Shown here: positions 29,717 through 41,039 of the stretch, piece by piece
Layout: each line of letters opens with the position of its first letter
Numbering within the stretch: position 1 is the first letter of the stretch
Assembly: GCA_023053575.1 (NCBI GenBank)
Contig: JAKZAP010000001.1
Coordinates: forward strand, 23,764,533 to 23,828,532
Direction of reading: 5' to 3'
DNA: 64,000 bases
DNA from: Branchinecta lynchi
Taxonomy: Eukaryota; Arthropoda; Branchiopoda; Anostraca; Branchinectidae
Notes under the pieces: generated by a model
The model's database searches: none
Told to the model about the DNA's origin: nothing
Seen by the model: only the letters and a program-made list of their open reading frames with translations
Program-made: the position numbers and the translations under genes

Positions 29717-32154
29717 CTGTAAGTAGCCAACGATTATTATTAGTCCTATATTTCCTTCAAAAATTAGAAGGAACAGAACGAGGAAATCAAACAGTGTAAG
29801 GAATCGTCCTCAATGCCCAGAAAATAAATCTCATCAGAAAAGTCGGCCAAACAAGCAAGCAGGGACAGTCGACAGCAACACGTCTTAGAATGAAATGCGG
29901 CGACAAGCTCTTCTTTCGTTCCTCTGAGTAATTTTTTCTTCAAGTTTATCAAGGAATATGACAGAAACGTTTTAGACTTGTAATCTGTTTTTGTAATTTT
30001 TTTTTTTGTATTAATGGTTCTGTGCTATTCTGGATATCTGAATATTCCGGATCGTTACTAAAATTGTGATAATTTTCTATGTGTATTATTCAGAAATCCG
30101 ACTATGGCGGCCGCCAAATCGATAAGGAATTTGTTATCCTTTCATCGGGCGAAATTTGTTTTGATTTTGGTAAATAGTATCCCTAATGAAGTGGTAATCA
30201 TACAAGAGAGTACAACCGAGTTCAGCCGAAACGAAGCCGTTATATTCTCTGTTTGTTCTTATTAAACAAAATTATAATGTTATTTTCGAATCATCAGAAA
30301 GCACAAGGCATGGACGAAGTAGGAGAAAAGAAAGACCAGAGAAGCGAATAGGAGAGTGGCTTGTGCACTGTTAGAAGTTTCTATAACAAATAACACAAGG
30401 ATGCGCGGTTATAACAGATTCACTCAAAGACATCTGTGGTGCTAATTTCTGGGACGAAATGTTTTCGCACAAATTATCCTGGGACGAATATTTCCGCAGG
30501 GAAAGCGACGCGAGGCAAGATAAACTAAATCCTTTAATGCAAGCAGACGGACAAGGTAAGAGGAGAGAATACCTTTTAGCACGTCCCAAAGATTCAGGAA
30601 ACATTGCACGATCTAGTCATTTAGACTGAGCTTTCCGGTTGAAAGTTGCAAGTCCCTCTTTAGCTAGAAACTTTCATACTCTTACCAGCTAAAAAAATTC
30701 TTCCCGTCTTATAGTCCTGGGAAAGGTAAAGTTGAACGAGCTTCCTTCCCTGGGTTTTGTTGAGGAGATTGGCACTGTTTTCCTCCCTGGTATTTCAATA
30801 AATAAAATGATGATCTGGGATTTATCCGGGGAATTTTATGTAGGTTAATGAATGTGCTGGGTATAACAAGTTTTTTCGCAGAAAATTTTTTGTTTTATTT
30901 TTCCGTAATTGCAATTTCTTTAATAGATGATTGGCGGCATCTGATGATGGCCAGTCTTGTCTTTTAGGAATAGCTACATTGTATTCTTACAAATCTAAGT
31001 ATGAAAATAATGTTTTTTCTCAGGGTCACTGTCTGACCCCTAGAAAACAAACGCTATGCCCGCCTCGAGAAAATACTATATAGACCATAGTGACTCCCAG
31101 GTGCCAACAACCCCGTCCTTTCAAAGACTGTAAGGCCCTTACTACTTAAGTTGTCAACCCATTGAAACTTTCAAACTGGTGCATCTTATGAAGGAATTTT
31201 TGTACCAAAAAATGGATGGCATATACTTTGATCAGCTCGTCAACGGCTATCGATTGCCGTCGAAAAAAAAAATCTACCTATCTTAGTTCAAAAGTTGACT
31301 TTTTGGCCGTAGGCCAACTTTCTAACGTCACCACTTAGAAAGGAGCAACGGATAAGCTCTAGTTTCTTTAGCAATGAGAGAACTGTAAAAGCTTAAGAGG
31401 TACATCTGATACCATTCCTCTACCGCAAACCCAAATGCAAAAAAACGAATGATAAACTCAGCTGAAATCGCGAACAGACATGGATAGAAACAATAGATGG
31501 CAGCACTTTCGGACCCTTGGGAAAAAGCCACTTTTTTGTTTCTGTGGATTTTTCTATTTATCACTCAAAGAAGATATGATGGCTGTGGGGCCGGGTAACT
31601 GCCGCATATATTTACCACTTTCAGATTTGTGTCCATCTTCAATTTGAAACTGGTGCCTGCCTGCTTGTGTGCTAGAACGGAGCTTTCCACTCGAAAGCAG
31701 AAACATGGTTTGATGAAACGAAAGGTTCGCTACACAACTTCACATAGTCCTCTCTGACATGGGCTATATAACTCCGCTTCACTTCGCACACCGTAGGCTC
31801 GAGGACTCGAGCCTACGGGACTCGAGGACAAGCAAAAACCATCCTTATTGGCCCAGGCAAGATTCTACGGAGCTTTCCAAAATGTCATATTCATCAATCC
31901 GGCCTAAGGTCCACACTTTCCAACCGCACAAGTTAGACCCTTACCAGTTCCTAGGAATAAAATGAAATCGGAGTCATCGGAAAAAAACAACAAAAAAACG
32001 AGGACAAAACCAAAGTGCCCGAAGAGGATTCTTCCCACGAAGGGCCGAAACATCGCAAGAATAAAGTACAGCTGACTTTGTTTGGCAGCATCAACTATGG
32101 TAATTTCTTCCAATGGATCAAAAAACCGCCAAAAAAAAGAGTACATCAAGTTAG
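29717..32154. other. intron h-i, no recognisable feature apart from a palindrome
   Basis: AT-rich intronic sequence between arrow exons h and i. The only clear structure is the palindrome at 31791-31818, plus a small hairpin near 31290-31322 (AAAGTTG/CAACTTT). A decayed ribozyme-like string (GGGCCGAAACATCGC) is near 32042. Confidence 0.5.
31791..31818. repeat. perfect 13-bp palindrome
   Basis: CCGTAGGCTCGAG and CTCGAGCCTACGG are separated by GA. It could form a stable hairpin or cruciform. It lies in the exon h-i intron. Confidence 0.9.
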
Positions 32155-32470
32155 CCTTAAAGGACCCCTCGCACTATTCACTCACAACTTACAGTATTTT
32201 AAAATATTTGAATACTTTAAAACTAGGCTGTGCTTTCAACAAATAATCCACGGTATTTGCTGTTTTAAGCCTTTTCCGAGACCCATTGACTTGTACCCAA
32301 AACAGGGAAACAATTTACATAACCGGTTTTTCTGATGGAAAAACTTTTCGCAGAACACGGTCAACAGCGTGATACACATTGAAGGTAGCAAAACACGGCA
32401 AGCGAGAAAATCAGAGTGGTTTTGATAGAGGGGTTAGAATGTACCGCACGGAATTGAGGTCTCCGGGTTT
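32155..32470 (+). repeat. dispersed repeat X (copy 2)
   Basis: It contains AGTATTTTAAAATATTTGAA, CATTGACTTG, CATAACCGGTTTTTCTGATG and TAGAATGTACC. The order is the same as at 33690-33995, at moderate divergence. Confidence 0.65.
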
Positions 32471-32507
32471 AGAAATATATTAAGCGATTGTGGAGGTAGG
32501 TTGCGTT

Positions 32508-32550
32508 AGTACTATAGGTAAGATAGGTCCTGTCTTACCTATAGTACTAA
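32508..32550. repeat. 17-bp inverted repeat
   Basis: TAGTACTATAGGTAAGA and TCTTACCTATAGTACTA flank TAGGTCCTG. Related half-sites (GGTAAGACCGGTCCTTT near 35634, GGACCCGTCTTACC near 40201) suggest the ends of a repeat. Confidence 0.8.
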
Positions 32551-32723
32551 CTTTTTCATCACGTAGCTCCTCCCACAGGGCGGGGCTTAGCTCCAAACTG
32601 TCACTTGTCAACCCTTAACTCCTCCCCATTTGGAAGACAGCAGCCAATCAGCGGCCTCCGTGGACTTGGAAGAAGATGAGGTTCATTTATCAAGAACTTG
32701 CAGAATAAAACTGAAACACTTAC

Positions 32724-33027
32724 CAGAGCATGTCTTATTGTCCCCCTTCAGTGTGTAGTGGGTGGGGCACATGCACCGATGATTGAACGTCTGCCTGCCC
32801 GTCGCATTCTGTCGTGTGGATTCGCTGATTGGCAGAGCAAAGCATAGGTGAGAGCAGCCTCCGTTCATAACGGCGCAGGGATTCCAACCGTTCTGCCGCG
32901 ACGTGTGATACACCAGCACGTCGGTGACGTAGTCGACTTGAGTTTGAAGACGAGTTCGGTTTTCACCCATATTTTTGGATGCTCTTTCGATGGATCGAGT
33001 TGTCCAGTCTGCCCAGTATATGTGGTC
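32724..33027 (-). CDS. arr: arrow/LRP6 exon h: end of propeller 3 and EGF3
   Basis: The exon (304 nt, phase 0-1) reads [19 protein letters not shown], then [20 protein letters not shown] and an EGF module with six cysteines ([16 protein letters not shown]...[11 protein letters not shown]...C). The stretch between the third and fourth cysteines is unusually long for this EGF and contains N-glycosylation-like NAT. The acceptor is CCATAG/GAC and the donor is G/GTAAGT. Confidence 0.94.
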
Positions 33028-33689
33028 CTATGGAAGAAAATCTATTATGAACACAATTACACTATCGGAAGTTTCATAACATTTGCATCCGCAGTTCCAA
33101 CAGATATGACATAACACAATATCCGTTAACGTTCCAAAAACATTGTGATAAACGCCGTTTCTGTAAAACATAACATCAAACATGATTATTAATAATTATC
33201 ATAATATACTGCAAAAAATAAACCACTGGCCTCTATAGTGTTGGCCGAAAACACTTTTTCGTCATAAACTGCTCAAATCCTTTTGCAACGTTTCTTTAAG
33301 TGAATAACATTTACAAGGTCATAAAGGAAATGTTTAGCAACGTCAAGAGGTAGTGTGTAATCACGCGACATGTTTCCGATCTGAAAATTCCATAGGCTTT
33401 GATTTAGTTGATTTCTGGTAAAAAAATAAAAAAAATTTAAGAGTAAGAAGAGTCTTTATCAACATTATCTTTATTTATTTATGTATCTATAACGTGAGTA
33501 TAGGAGTTTTCGCTGTTCCATAGAAGGCTCTTTGAAGAATCTAAGCTTTAAAGACAATCAGTTCTTCTGGTTCACACATTCTTCATTTAACCGCGGAAAC
33601 CATTACAAACGTTACTGAAAAAAATTTGACTAAACATTCGCCCAACATGCACATCAATTACCTTCCCCACTCGTCCCTTAGTTCTAGAT

Positions 33690-33995
33690 CATGATTCTTA
33701 AAGGCCCCTCGGATCATCGCACTCTTCACTGTTTATATTCCAGTATTTTAAAATATTTGAATGGTTGAATTGCTATAGGCTCTGCTTGCAACAGATTACC
33801 CACAGCTTTGGCTGTTAGAAGGTTAGATTTTCCGGGCCCGTTGACTTCCCGGCAAAACAGGGAGAAAATTTACATAACCGCTTTTTCTGATGAACGAACC
33901 TATCACAAACAACCGTCGACAGCATGATATGCATCGAAGGTAGTCGAACAAGGCAAGTGAGGATATCAATCAGGTGTGGTTGGGTGGGTCAGAAT
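33690..33995 (+). repeat. dispersed repeat X (copy 3)
   Basis: Same order of landmarks as 32155-32470, ending CAGAATGTACC just before the tail of the LINE at 33995. Confidence 0.65.
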
Positions 33996-34182
33996 GTACC
34001 CTATTGAATGAATGAATGAATATATTTATTACCCATCTTTACATAAAAATGTCACTGATGGAGTATAAGAAAAGAAAAATAAACAAAAAGGAAAAATGAA
34101 AAGGAAAAAAGAAATGAACAACACACAAAATACAATTTTAAATTGGCACTACATAATGCAAACAAGAGAGACAGATAAAATA
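33995..34182 (-). other. 3' UTR and simple tail of the LINE at 34183
   Basis: Downstream of the frame on the minus strand, an A/T-rich stretch ends in a short (ATTC)n tail (34005-34024). Tetranucleotide tails of this type mark the 3' end of many LINE families. Confidence 0.6.
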
Positions 34183-35622
34183 TTAATAACTACTTAACTT
34201 CTGCTTAATTGCTGGATAGAGGCTATTTAGAGGGTCGAGGTATTTCAGAAATCGAGCACGACGCTCTAAAGCAGCCACAATCGGATCTTTAACTCCATGA
34301 TTTAATGTAACGCGTCGATTACGAGACCACAGCGGCAGCCCAAGCAGGAATTTAGCATATTTGAAAAAAGTACTTCTAATAGTCCTAACATCAGATGTGT
34401 TGAAAAGTTTCCAGAAAGGTGCTAGTGCAAGTGCATGCGGTAATGCAAGAGCATTATACAGCTGCGCTAGCACCAGTCTGTTGTAACGCGCTTTCGAGGC
34501 GGCAAGCATACCATATGCTTTTCTGACTTTGGCGGAAAAATGCGCGATTAGGCCGGAACGTGTAGATCGCAGGTCTTTACCGATCGGCAACCCGAGGTAA
34601 GTCAGAGATTCGGAAGGGATTAGCACTATGTCCCCTAACTTCACCTTAATCGAAGAACAATCACACTTTCTACCGTTAAAAATAATTACATCACTTTTAC
34701 TAGGGTTAAAAGCGAGTCCTATGGCCGCATACGAACGACTAAGTAAACTGAAATTCTCTTCAATACGGGAGATCGAACGGCTCAGGTTGAGTACGTCATC
34801 TGCATAATTCAAAAGCGACACATCAAGCCCACGGAAAATAAAGCTCGATTTCGCTTGTTTTTGCGCTTCAATTACGCTATTATTGTACAAAGGGGGGGAT
34901 GAAAGGGCACCTTGTCTAATACCTTTGCGTACAGGGATAACTTTATCTGAAACTACATGTCCTTCCTTAGAAGGATATTTTACTTTAACATGGAGCTTAC
35001 GGTACATGGCACGGTAGGGAACAATAATTGAAGAGTCGAGACCTCTCTTATGTGCTGACAGGAGAAGTTGAGGATGCACACCCGAATCAAAGGCGCGACG
35101 TACATCGTGACTCGCAATTACGATACTTTCATCCGAACAATCAGATTCTAGTAGCACATTTGCAAGGAGACTGTGCACGTGTTCGCGACCTTGACCATTT
35201 TTAAAACCGAATTGAAAATCAGGGGTAGTGCAAGTACTCCTAATTTCTTCCATCACCAGAGCCTCCATAACTTTGCAAAGAACAGGAGAAACGGTGATAG
35301 GACGGTACGATTCACACAGACTAGGATCTTTTCCCTTCTTACAGACTGGCGTAATTATCCCGGAGCAGAAAGCGTCCGGAACAAGACCACTGTTAAATAT
35401 CATTTGGTACAAAAGTGATAGATGCTGTGCAAGAATTTCACTAGTATATGATAAATGCATCCCACATAGCTGATCGGCACCACGCGAATACTTTTTCTTG
35501 AGCTTTCGGATAGCCTCGCGTAGTTTGGTGGTCGTAACCACATACCCGGTTTCGGACCTCTCTAGTACGTTCGGGTCTCCGGATTGAAGAGTGGATGGAG
35601 CGATTACAGAATTAGGTTGCAT
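34183..35622 (-). CDS. non-LTR retrotransposon reverse transcriptase, 5'-truncated but open
   Basis: A 479-codon open frame encodes the reverse transcriptase of a LINE. It has YRPITVSPVLCKVME (106-120), motif A around HDVRRAFD (172-179), the KGIRQGALSSPPLYN block (233-247) and the catalytic YADD (273-276). The thumb region (YLGLPIGKD...) and C-terminal part follow. The endonuclease domain is absent. The fragment at 14880-15930 is of the same family. It lies in the arrow intron between exons g and h. Confidence 0.85.
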   Translation of the reverse strand: MQPNSVIAPSTLQSGDPNVLERSETGYVVTTTKLREAIRKLKKKYSRGADQLCGMHLSYTSEILAQHLSLLYQMIFNSGLVPDAFCSGIITPVCKKGKDPSLCESYRPITVSPVLCKVMEALVMEEIRSTCTTPDFQFGFKNGQGREHVHSLLANVLLESDCSDESIVIASHDVRRAFDSGVHPQLLLSAHKRGLDSSIIVPYRAMYRKLHVKVKYPSKEGHVVSDKVIPVRKGIRQGALSSPPLYNNSVIEAQKQAKSSFIFRGLDVSLLNYADDVLNLSRSISRIEENFSLLSRSYAAIGLAFNPSKSDVIIFNGRKCDCSSIKVKLGDIVLIPSESLTYLGLPIGKDLRSTRSGLIAHFSAKVRKAYGMLAASKARYNRLVLAQLYNALALPHALALAPFWKLFNTSDVRTIRSTFFKYAKFLLGLPLWSRNRRVTLNHGVKDPIVAALERRARFLKYLDPLNSLYPAIKQKLSSY

Positions 35623-35659
35623 TAGTATATATAGGTAAGACCGGTCCTTTCACAATTAC

Positions 35660-35909
35660 CTGATACTGGGCCAGCCCGTACGGTTGCGGTACATCGCCTC
35701 CAATGACAATGCGCCTGTTTAATCCATTAAGGTCACACGACTCAATCTTCTTATCGTCCATATCCGCAAAGAATAGTCTCCGATCGATGAAGTCAATAGC
35801 AAGCCCGTTGACGCGACCGATCTTCGACAAGAAGGTCTTCCGCTGTGTTCCGTCAAGTGCCGCTCGTTCGATATGTGGCATATTGCCCCAAACACTGATG
35901 TACATCAAC
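35660..35909 (-). CDS. arr: arrow/LRP6 exon g: propeller 3 blades
   Basis: The exon (250 nt, phase 2-0) reads LMYISVWGNMPHIERAALDG, then GRVNGLAIDFIDRRLFFADM and QPYGLAQYQ. The acceptor is TTCAACAG/G and the donor is CAG/GTAATT. Where most relatives have YWTEWG, this copy has YISVWG, so one YWTD-type strand has lost its tryptophan-acidic pair. A non-LTR retrotransposon fragment starts directly downstream of the exon at about 35640. Confidence 0.93.
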
Positions 35910-35999
35910 CTGTTGAAAAAATTACATATTAAAAGTCTCGAAAGTTTGGGTCCATAGTTGTTATATTTTTTACTGATTTTTCGTCCATGTACACCTTTT

Positions 36000-36620
36000 C
36001 CAGTCCGGTGCGTCCAGTCCTGCGTTTGACACGTGACAATTAAAAATACATCAGCGTCAACCTGTACAAATAATGGCATTATTTGAAAAGTCTCTAAATT
36101 TTGCACAACGGATTATTTTTACTGTCTTTTTTTCTTTATACCTTTATCTACTCAGGTGTTGCCTCATGCGTTGACACGTGAAAAATAAAAATACATCACG
36201 TCAACCTGTAAAAACAATGGCATTATCTGAAAAGTCTCCAAATTTTGCACAACTGATTATTTTTACTTTTTTTTTTTTTCTTTACACCTTATCTACTCAG
36301 GTGTCACCTCATGCATTGACACGCGACAATTAAAAATACATCAACGTCAGCTTGTAGAAATAATGGCACCATTCCGAAAGTGTCAAAATTTTGAACTCGA
36401 ATTTGACTTTTTTTTTTTTTACTGTCTTCTGTTTTGTTCATATAAACTTTTTTTTCTAATTCCGGTGTCGCCTCGTGCGTCCACAGATGACACTTAAAAT
36501 TACATCAACGTCAACCCCTAGAAAAAATGACATTAAATTTATAAGTCTCCGAATTTAAGATTATGTAATAGTTGGGTGTCGCATCGTGAGTTCACACGTG
36601 GCGATAACAACTAATTTTCA
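36000..36620. repeat. tandem repeat, about 4.5 units of 143-166 bp
   Basis: GACACGTGACAATTAAAAAT occurs at 36029 and recurs with changes near 36172, 36318 and 36484. Each is followed by ACATCAACGTCAACCTGT-like sequence and a T run. It lies next to exon g. Confidence 0.8.
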
Positions 36621-37428
36621 TAATCAACAAAAGGCTGTTCCACGACTGTCACTCATATCTTTATAGGAATTTAAATAGTCATTGAGAACGAACGAAGAAC
36701 TCGAGGAAGCTATAGTTAAATCGCAAGTTCTTTCTGTGTGGTTCGAATGATAGCCCAAGAGCATATACAAATGCCTAAATGTTAAGGTTAAGATACAAAT
36801 TACAACCAAATGAGAAACAGGAGACTGCTGTATCCTAAGCAGACCCAAGGTCCCACATGCTACAAACAGATTCACCATGTCTTTCCATCTTCTACAGCGG
36901 TACTCATTTATTTACGGATTTGCTGTTTTTACCGCATTCTGGACAGATTATACATCCGCTCCAGAACTCAAATGCCAATTTAGCGAGCACCGCAATCATA
37001 TTTTACTCCCTCATCACATTCTCGCACAATTAAGTTCACTAGAAAATTTCCGGTAATGAGCCGCTCCCGGCAGAACTACCCACGTAAGGTAACAATTCGT
37101 ATAACGCGATACAACGTGTCCTTTCACACTTATGTCACCGTTCCAATGAATTTTGGTGGGATATTTGTTTCAGACCAGCCCATTTTCCACCAATAAAAGT
37201 GGACGTATACAGCCAGCCTAAAAATCGAACCAATCGCTCTTGACCTGAGAACATATGAGCCAAAATTCATAAAAAAATCCCACTCTGACAGCGAGTTGTC
37301 ACGGGGAGTTGGGTCCGAAAATAGACGGATATAAGAAAAAACTGACATATTCGTATAGCCACTCGGTGGTTGACCAGAGGTATTTCTTGGCTTCTGATAT
37401 AACCATCCATAACAGAGAAAAAGATAAA

Positions 37429-37834
37429 AGATGCATTTTTGCTGATACCATGGTATCTGTTACCACTGCAATTAGTCGTTTTTGCAGTTATCGTGAAATC
37501 TGATACACGGTGCTCTGCAAAAACGACTATTGCCGAAATTGCACTTTTCGAAGTCATCCCAAAAGAAAAACAGATATCCAGTTACATCGATAAGTGCTAA
37601 ACTTCTTTCTCACCAATCTGACAAAAATTGATGAAAGTGAGATGACTTTTCAGCTACCACGACCAGTTACCACGGTCGGAACGTAGTATCTGAATATCTG
37701 ATACCACGATAACTGGCCAGATACCACGATAACTGCAAAAACGCCTTTTGACCGTGGTATCAGATACCACGATAACTGCAAAAACGACTTTAGACCGTGG
37801 TAACAGATACCATGGTATCAGCAAACACGCAACT
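37429..37834. mobile_element. MITE family with GATACCATGGTATC termini (copy 2)
   Basis: Same architecture as the copy at 52423, with a decayed left end (AGATGCATTTTTGC) and right end GCAAACACGCAACT. AAA flanks both sides. Its right end is 27 bp from the 5' splice site of arrow exon f. Confidence 0.78.
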
Positions 37835-37861
37835 AAAGTGAAAGGAACTATAGAAGCTTAC

Positions 37862-38146
37862 CCCTCCGATGGGTCCAGCGCAATATTCCTCGGATTCATC
37901 AAATCCTTCCAGATCAAGACCCTTCGCGCAGAGCCGTCTATCCTTGATACTTCAACTCTGTGACTCCCCATGTCCGCCCAGTATACGTTTCTGGCGACCC
38001 AGTCAATAGCCATTCCTTCAGGATACTCCAGACCAAATTCAACAATAACTTCAAGGTCTGAACCATTCATGTACGCTCGGGAGATGGCCTTTGTTCCGAT
38101 GTCGGTCCAGTATATACGATTGTCCGTTATATCAAAGTCAATCGCA
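37862..38146 (-). CDS. arr: arrow/LRP6 exon f: propeller 3 blades
   Basis: The exon (285 nt, phase 2-2) reads [20 protein letters not shown], then [37 protein letters not shown] and [12 protein letters not shown]. The acceptor is CTTCCAG/TG and the donor is GG/GTAAGC. A MITE ends 27 bp past the donor (37429-37834), and a solo LTR begins about 61 bp upstream of the acceptor (38208-38784). Transposons therefore closely bracket this exon. Confidence 0.95.
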
Positions 38147-38207
38147 CTGGAAGAAAAATTTATACTGACAAAATAAAACAAAACAGCGTGTTTTGAGATA
38201 ATTTGTA

Positions 38208-38784
38208 TGATATTAAAAAGTGTGTGCTGTGGTACCGTGAAGGGTTAGTTAAGGTAGTAGCGTGGTTTTTTGTAGCAGGCAAGCATGATAATTGCCGACT
38301 GGTTTGGATGTTAATGCACCAAGCGTTTTCGAAGACGATACTCAGCTCGTAGGTTAATAACTAAAGCACATTTATTTAGGTTCGTATATACATTGACGTT
38401 GGGTTACTACACTGAACACCTAAGTTGTTTCGTAGCTGGGGGCTCCACTGAGCTCCCGGTTGAACTGACCTGGCTCAAGACTGAACTGCTTTCCGAACTG
38501 TGGAAGCTGTCCTTTTATAGCGATTCCTAAACTCCCTTACAGTGCCCCAACCAATAGGGTTGTGTGTCTAACGTCCTAGCAATTCTCTATCCAGTCTGAA
38601 AGGTTTGGTGACCAACGGGTAAGTTTGTCTAGGTTCTTTCTTCCTCAACTGGAGAAAAGGTATATTCTCTTTCAATCTGGAGAAAAGCGTGGGCGCAGAG
38701 CTAGTCGGAAGTAGAGAGTTGAGGACAGAGTTTGTTTTTGAGTTTTTGATCAAGATAGTTGTTTGTCCTAAATGTATCCTCACA
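38208..38784 (-). repeat. diverged solo LTR of the same family
   Basis: The segment shares the order of landmarks with the intact LTRs: GACTGGTTT, TTTTCGAAGACGATACTCAG, GGTGACCAACGG, TAGCTAGT-like strings, and the end ATGTATCCTCACA. It carries many substitutions and small gaps. No internal element sequence accompanies it, so it is an older LTR left by recombination. It starts about 61 bp upstream of the exon f acceptor. The left boundary is uncertain by a few bases. Confidence 0.8.
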
Positions 38785-39591
38785 TTTTAGACACCTTATT
38801 CATCTGCCTGGTAGAGCGATTTGACCCGGCGTTTTTCCAGAACCACTGCTGCACTTTCGCTGAACTTGCGCGAAAAGCCCGTTCATCCCTGGTTTTAACG
38901 AACCGCCGTTGAGTTCAACATACAAATTTAAATCGATACAAGTAAAATAAAACGGCTTTATGCTGCGACGATTCCAAACACAAGGAAACGAATCTATGTG
39001 TCAAATATTATCAAAAATTCTCAGTGCAGAAACATTTTCGCGACTAAACCGAATAAACGTTTTTCATTGCAATTCTGAGTATCTTTTCAAACTCATTCAA
39101 TCGTTTGCAAATTAAAGGACCCCAATTGCTTTTTAAAGTTTTCAGACCCTCCGTGACGACATACGTGGCCAACTAAACTCCCAAATCTCCATCTTAACAA
39201 AACTCTTGTGAATAATTTTATTTCAATATTTGTTTTTCAGCGCTAGCCAAGATTTTCCAGGGCTGCCAGATAAGAAATTCGGTCTTCTCGGTTAAATACA
39301 ACTGAAACGCATCTCTCCTCTCTTGGTCATTCTATTTTCTCTGCTTTCGCTCTGATCTCTCAGCATTTAACTACCGTGCACATTAATTTTAGATTTTCGT
39401 GAGAAAAACCTGGTATTTTTACGTCAAGCCCCGCAAGAGTCGACAAGCGCTAACAAGAGAATCCCTAATCTCACGAGGCAGGTGTGGGTATTTTTGAAAA
39501 AAAAAAAAAAAAAATCATTTCCAGTAAGAATTGTGCTTTAAGGAGATACGGTAACAAATCTCAGAATGGAAAAGAGGAAACAAATTCTAAC

Positions 39592-39739
39592 CTTGCTTCT
39601 TTGATTCCCTGAACAGGAATTAGAAAATCGTTGCTAGCCTCAGTCTCCAGACTAATCCGACGAATATCTTCCTTTCTCGTGAACAATAAAAACGCTTCAG
39701 GTACTAAGCACGAGAATCCGTCGGTTGACAGCTCATAGC
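39592..39739 (-). CDS. arr: arrow/LRP6 exon e: EGF2 end and start of propeller 3
   Basis: The exon enters in phase 1 and leaves in phase 2. It encodes [11 protein letters not shown], supplying the last EGF2 cysteine, then [20 protein letters not shown] and PVQGIKEA. The phrase VPEAFLLF at the EGF-propeller junction is a hallmark of LRP5/6/arrow. The acceptor is ATTACAG/GC and the donor is AG/GTTAGA. Confidence 0.93.
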
Positions 39740-39930
39740 CTGTAATGAAGGTGCGCGTACACAACCAGATCTGTAGTGGGTTACGGAATTCAAGCCCCAC
39801 CCCCCTTCTCCCCCGAAGGTCATTATTACTTGGGTCGCCCAACAGAGAGCCTGGATCCTTTCATGATCAAAATTGTTTTTACATTAAACAATGGCTAAAA
39901 AACGAAAAGTCAGCGACAAGACAATGTTCG

Positions 39931-39985
39931 TCAGCAGTATTTCGGCCCTTCTTGGCAAAGGCCCTCGTCAGGCTGTGCTGGACTG
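39931..39985 (-). ncRNA. hammerhead relic
   Basis: On the minus strand CAGC-CTGACGA, a stem II with loop GCCAAG, GAAA and GCTG are all present. The segment between GAAA and GCTG reads TACT rather than TATC, which removes the U needed at the cleavage site. It is likely inactive. Confidence 0.6.
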
Positions 39986-40004
39986 GAAGGAACGATCCTC
40001 AAAT

Positions 40005-40395
40005 CAGGTTGCAGCTTGGGTCAAGGAGTATTTAATATTGTTCTTTGGCAGGTGCCTATTTGTTGAAAGGTCTCAGAGGCGCTGTTATCAGTCCTGATAT
40101 CAGGCACTTTAGTTTTTATGTCTTGTGCTCTTACTGAACACAGGCCTCTACTTAAAGCTCTTCTTGGGCTCTGACGTAAACTCCATATGGCTTAGTTAAA
40201 GGACCCGTCTTACCTATATTACTGCTTAAATCTACGTCCCTAATTCCACCCAATCTCATTTCGAACTTCCTATGTCATTTTTGTTTACCCTATAACATCT
40301 ATTTACGATACTACGCCTATGCTTACATTCTCAGTATGTGACCCTTTCTAAGGAAGATCAGGCTCCCACGGATTACTGTCGAGGAGCTCACTGGT
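40005..40395. other. intron d-e, no gene
   Basis: Unique-looking intronic sequence between exons e and d with a half-site of the 32508 inverted repeat near 40201. Nothing else was recognised. Confidence 0.45.
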
Positions 40396-40621
40396 CAGAG
40401 GTACCAGTAATGAAGTTTTCCGTATACCTCGTCAAAACCAAGGCTTGCGCGAGGCGGGTTGGTAATCTCTGAAAAGGCTAGCGGAAGTCCAAAAGAGTCA
40501 CGTATGTTGAAGTATTGGAATAGAAACTCTAACGTAACATGTGCTAACTGCTCGAAAGTACTCGAAACAACGGGATCCATCTATATAGCTAGCGAGAAGG
40601 AAAAAGAATCCATCAGCTTAC

Positions 40622-40928
40622 CCATAGGGCACGCACAGACATGACCCATCGGCCTATAGAAACACAGGTGGGAGCAATTCCCATTATTTGTAGCACATTT
40701 GTTCCAGCCAAGTTTCCTCTTCATATCGATAGCTTTCAAGCCCATCAAATCAGGAAGCTGATCAATTATCACTTTTCTATCTTGAGTATTTTTCTTATGG
40801 GCTCTTTCAATGCTTCGGTGCTGCCAGTCAGTCCAGTAGAGGTAGTCGCCAAGTAAAGTGAAACCAAAAATGTGTGGGACACCCTCCGTGATTAGCTCCT
40901 TGCGGTTAGTGCCATCTAGGTTGGAAAC
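40622..40928 (-). CDS. arr: arrow/LRP6 exon d: end of propeller 2 and EGF2
   Basis: The exon (102 codons plus one base, phase 0-1) begins [16 protein letters not shown] and contains [18 protein letters not shown] and [14 protein letters not shown]. It then runs into an EGF-like module ([18 protein letters not shown]...CACPMG). The acceptor is TTTCAG and the donor is G/GTAAGC. The PDLMGLKA segment joining propeller and EGF is typical of LRP5/6 and argues against LRP4. The sixth EGF cysteine lies in the next exon. Confidence 0.95.
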
Positions 40929-41039
40929 CTGAAAAGAGTAGGCTGTAGTTAAAGTTCAACGGAATCTAGTTACCCATCACCCCATCACATGTTCACTTAA
41001 ATAGGCTTGAAGGACCGATGAAAATACGTTACTTCGATG

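Noticed and set aside
32005..32065. Another hammerhead ribozyme (GGGCCGAAACATCGC)
   Set aside because: The CUGANGA half reads CCGAAGA and stem I is not complementary; at most a very old relic.
36000..36620. Regularly spaced repeats that could suggest a CRISPR array
   Set aside because: Units are 143-166 bp, diverged throughout, with no short conserved repeat and variable spacer pattern, and the host is a eukaryote. It is a minisatellite-like tandem.
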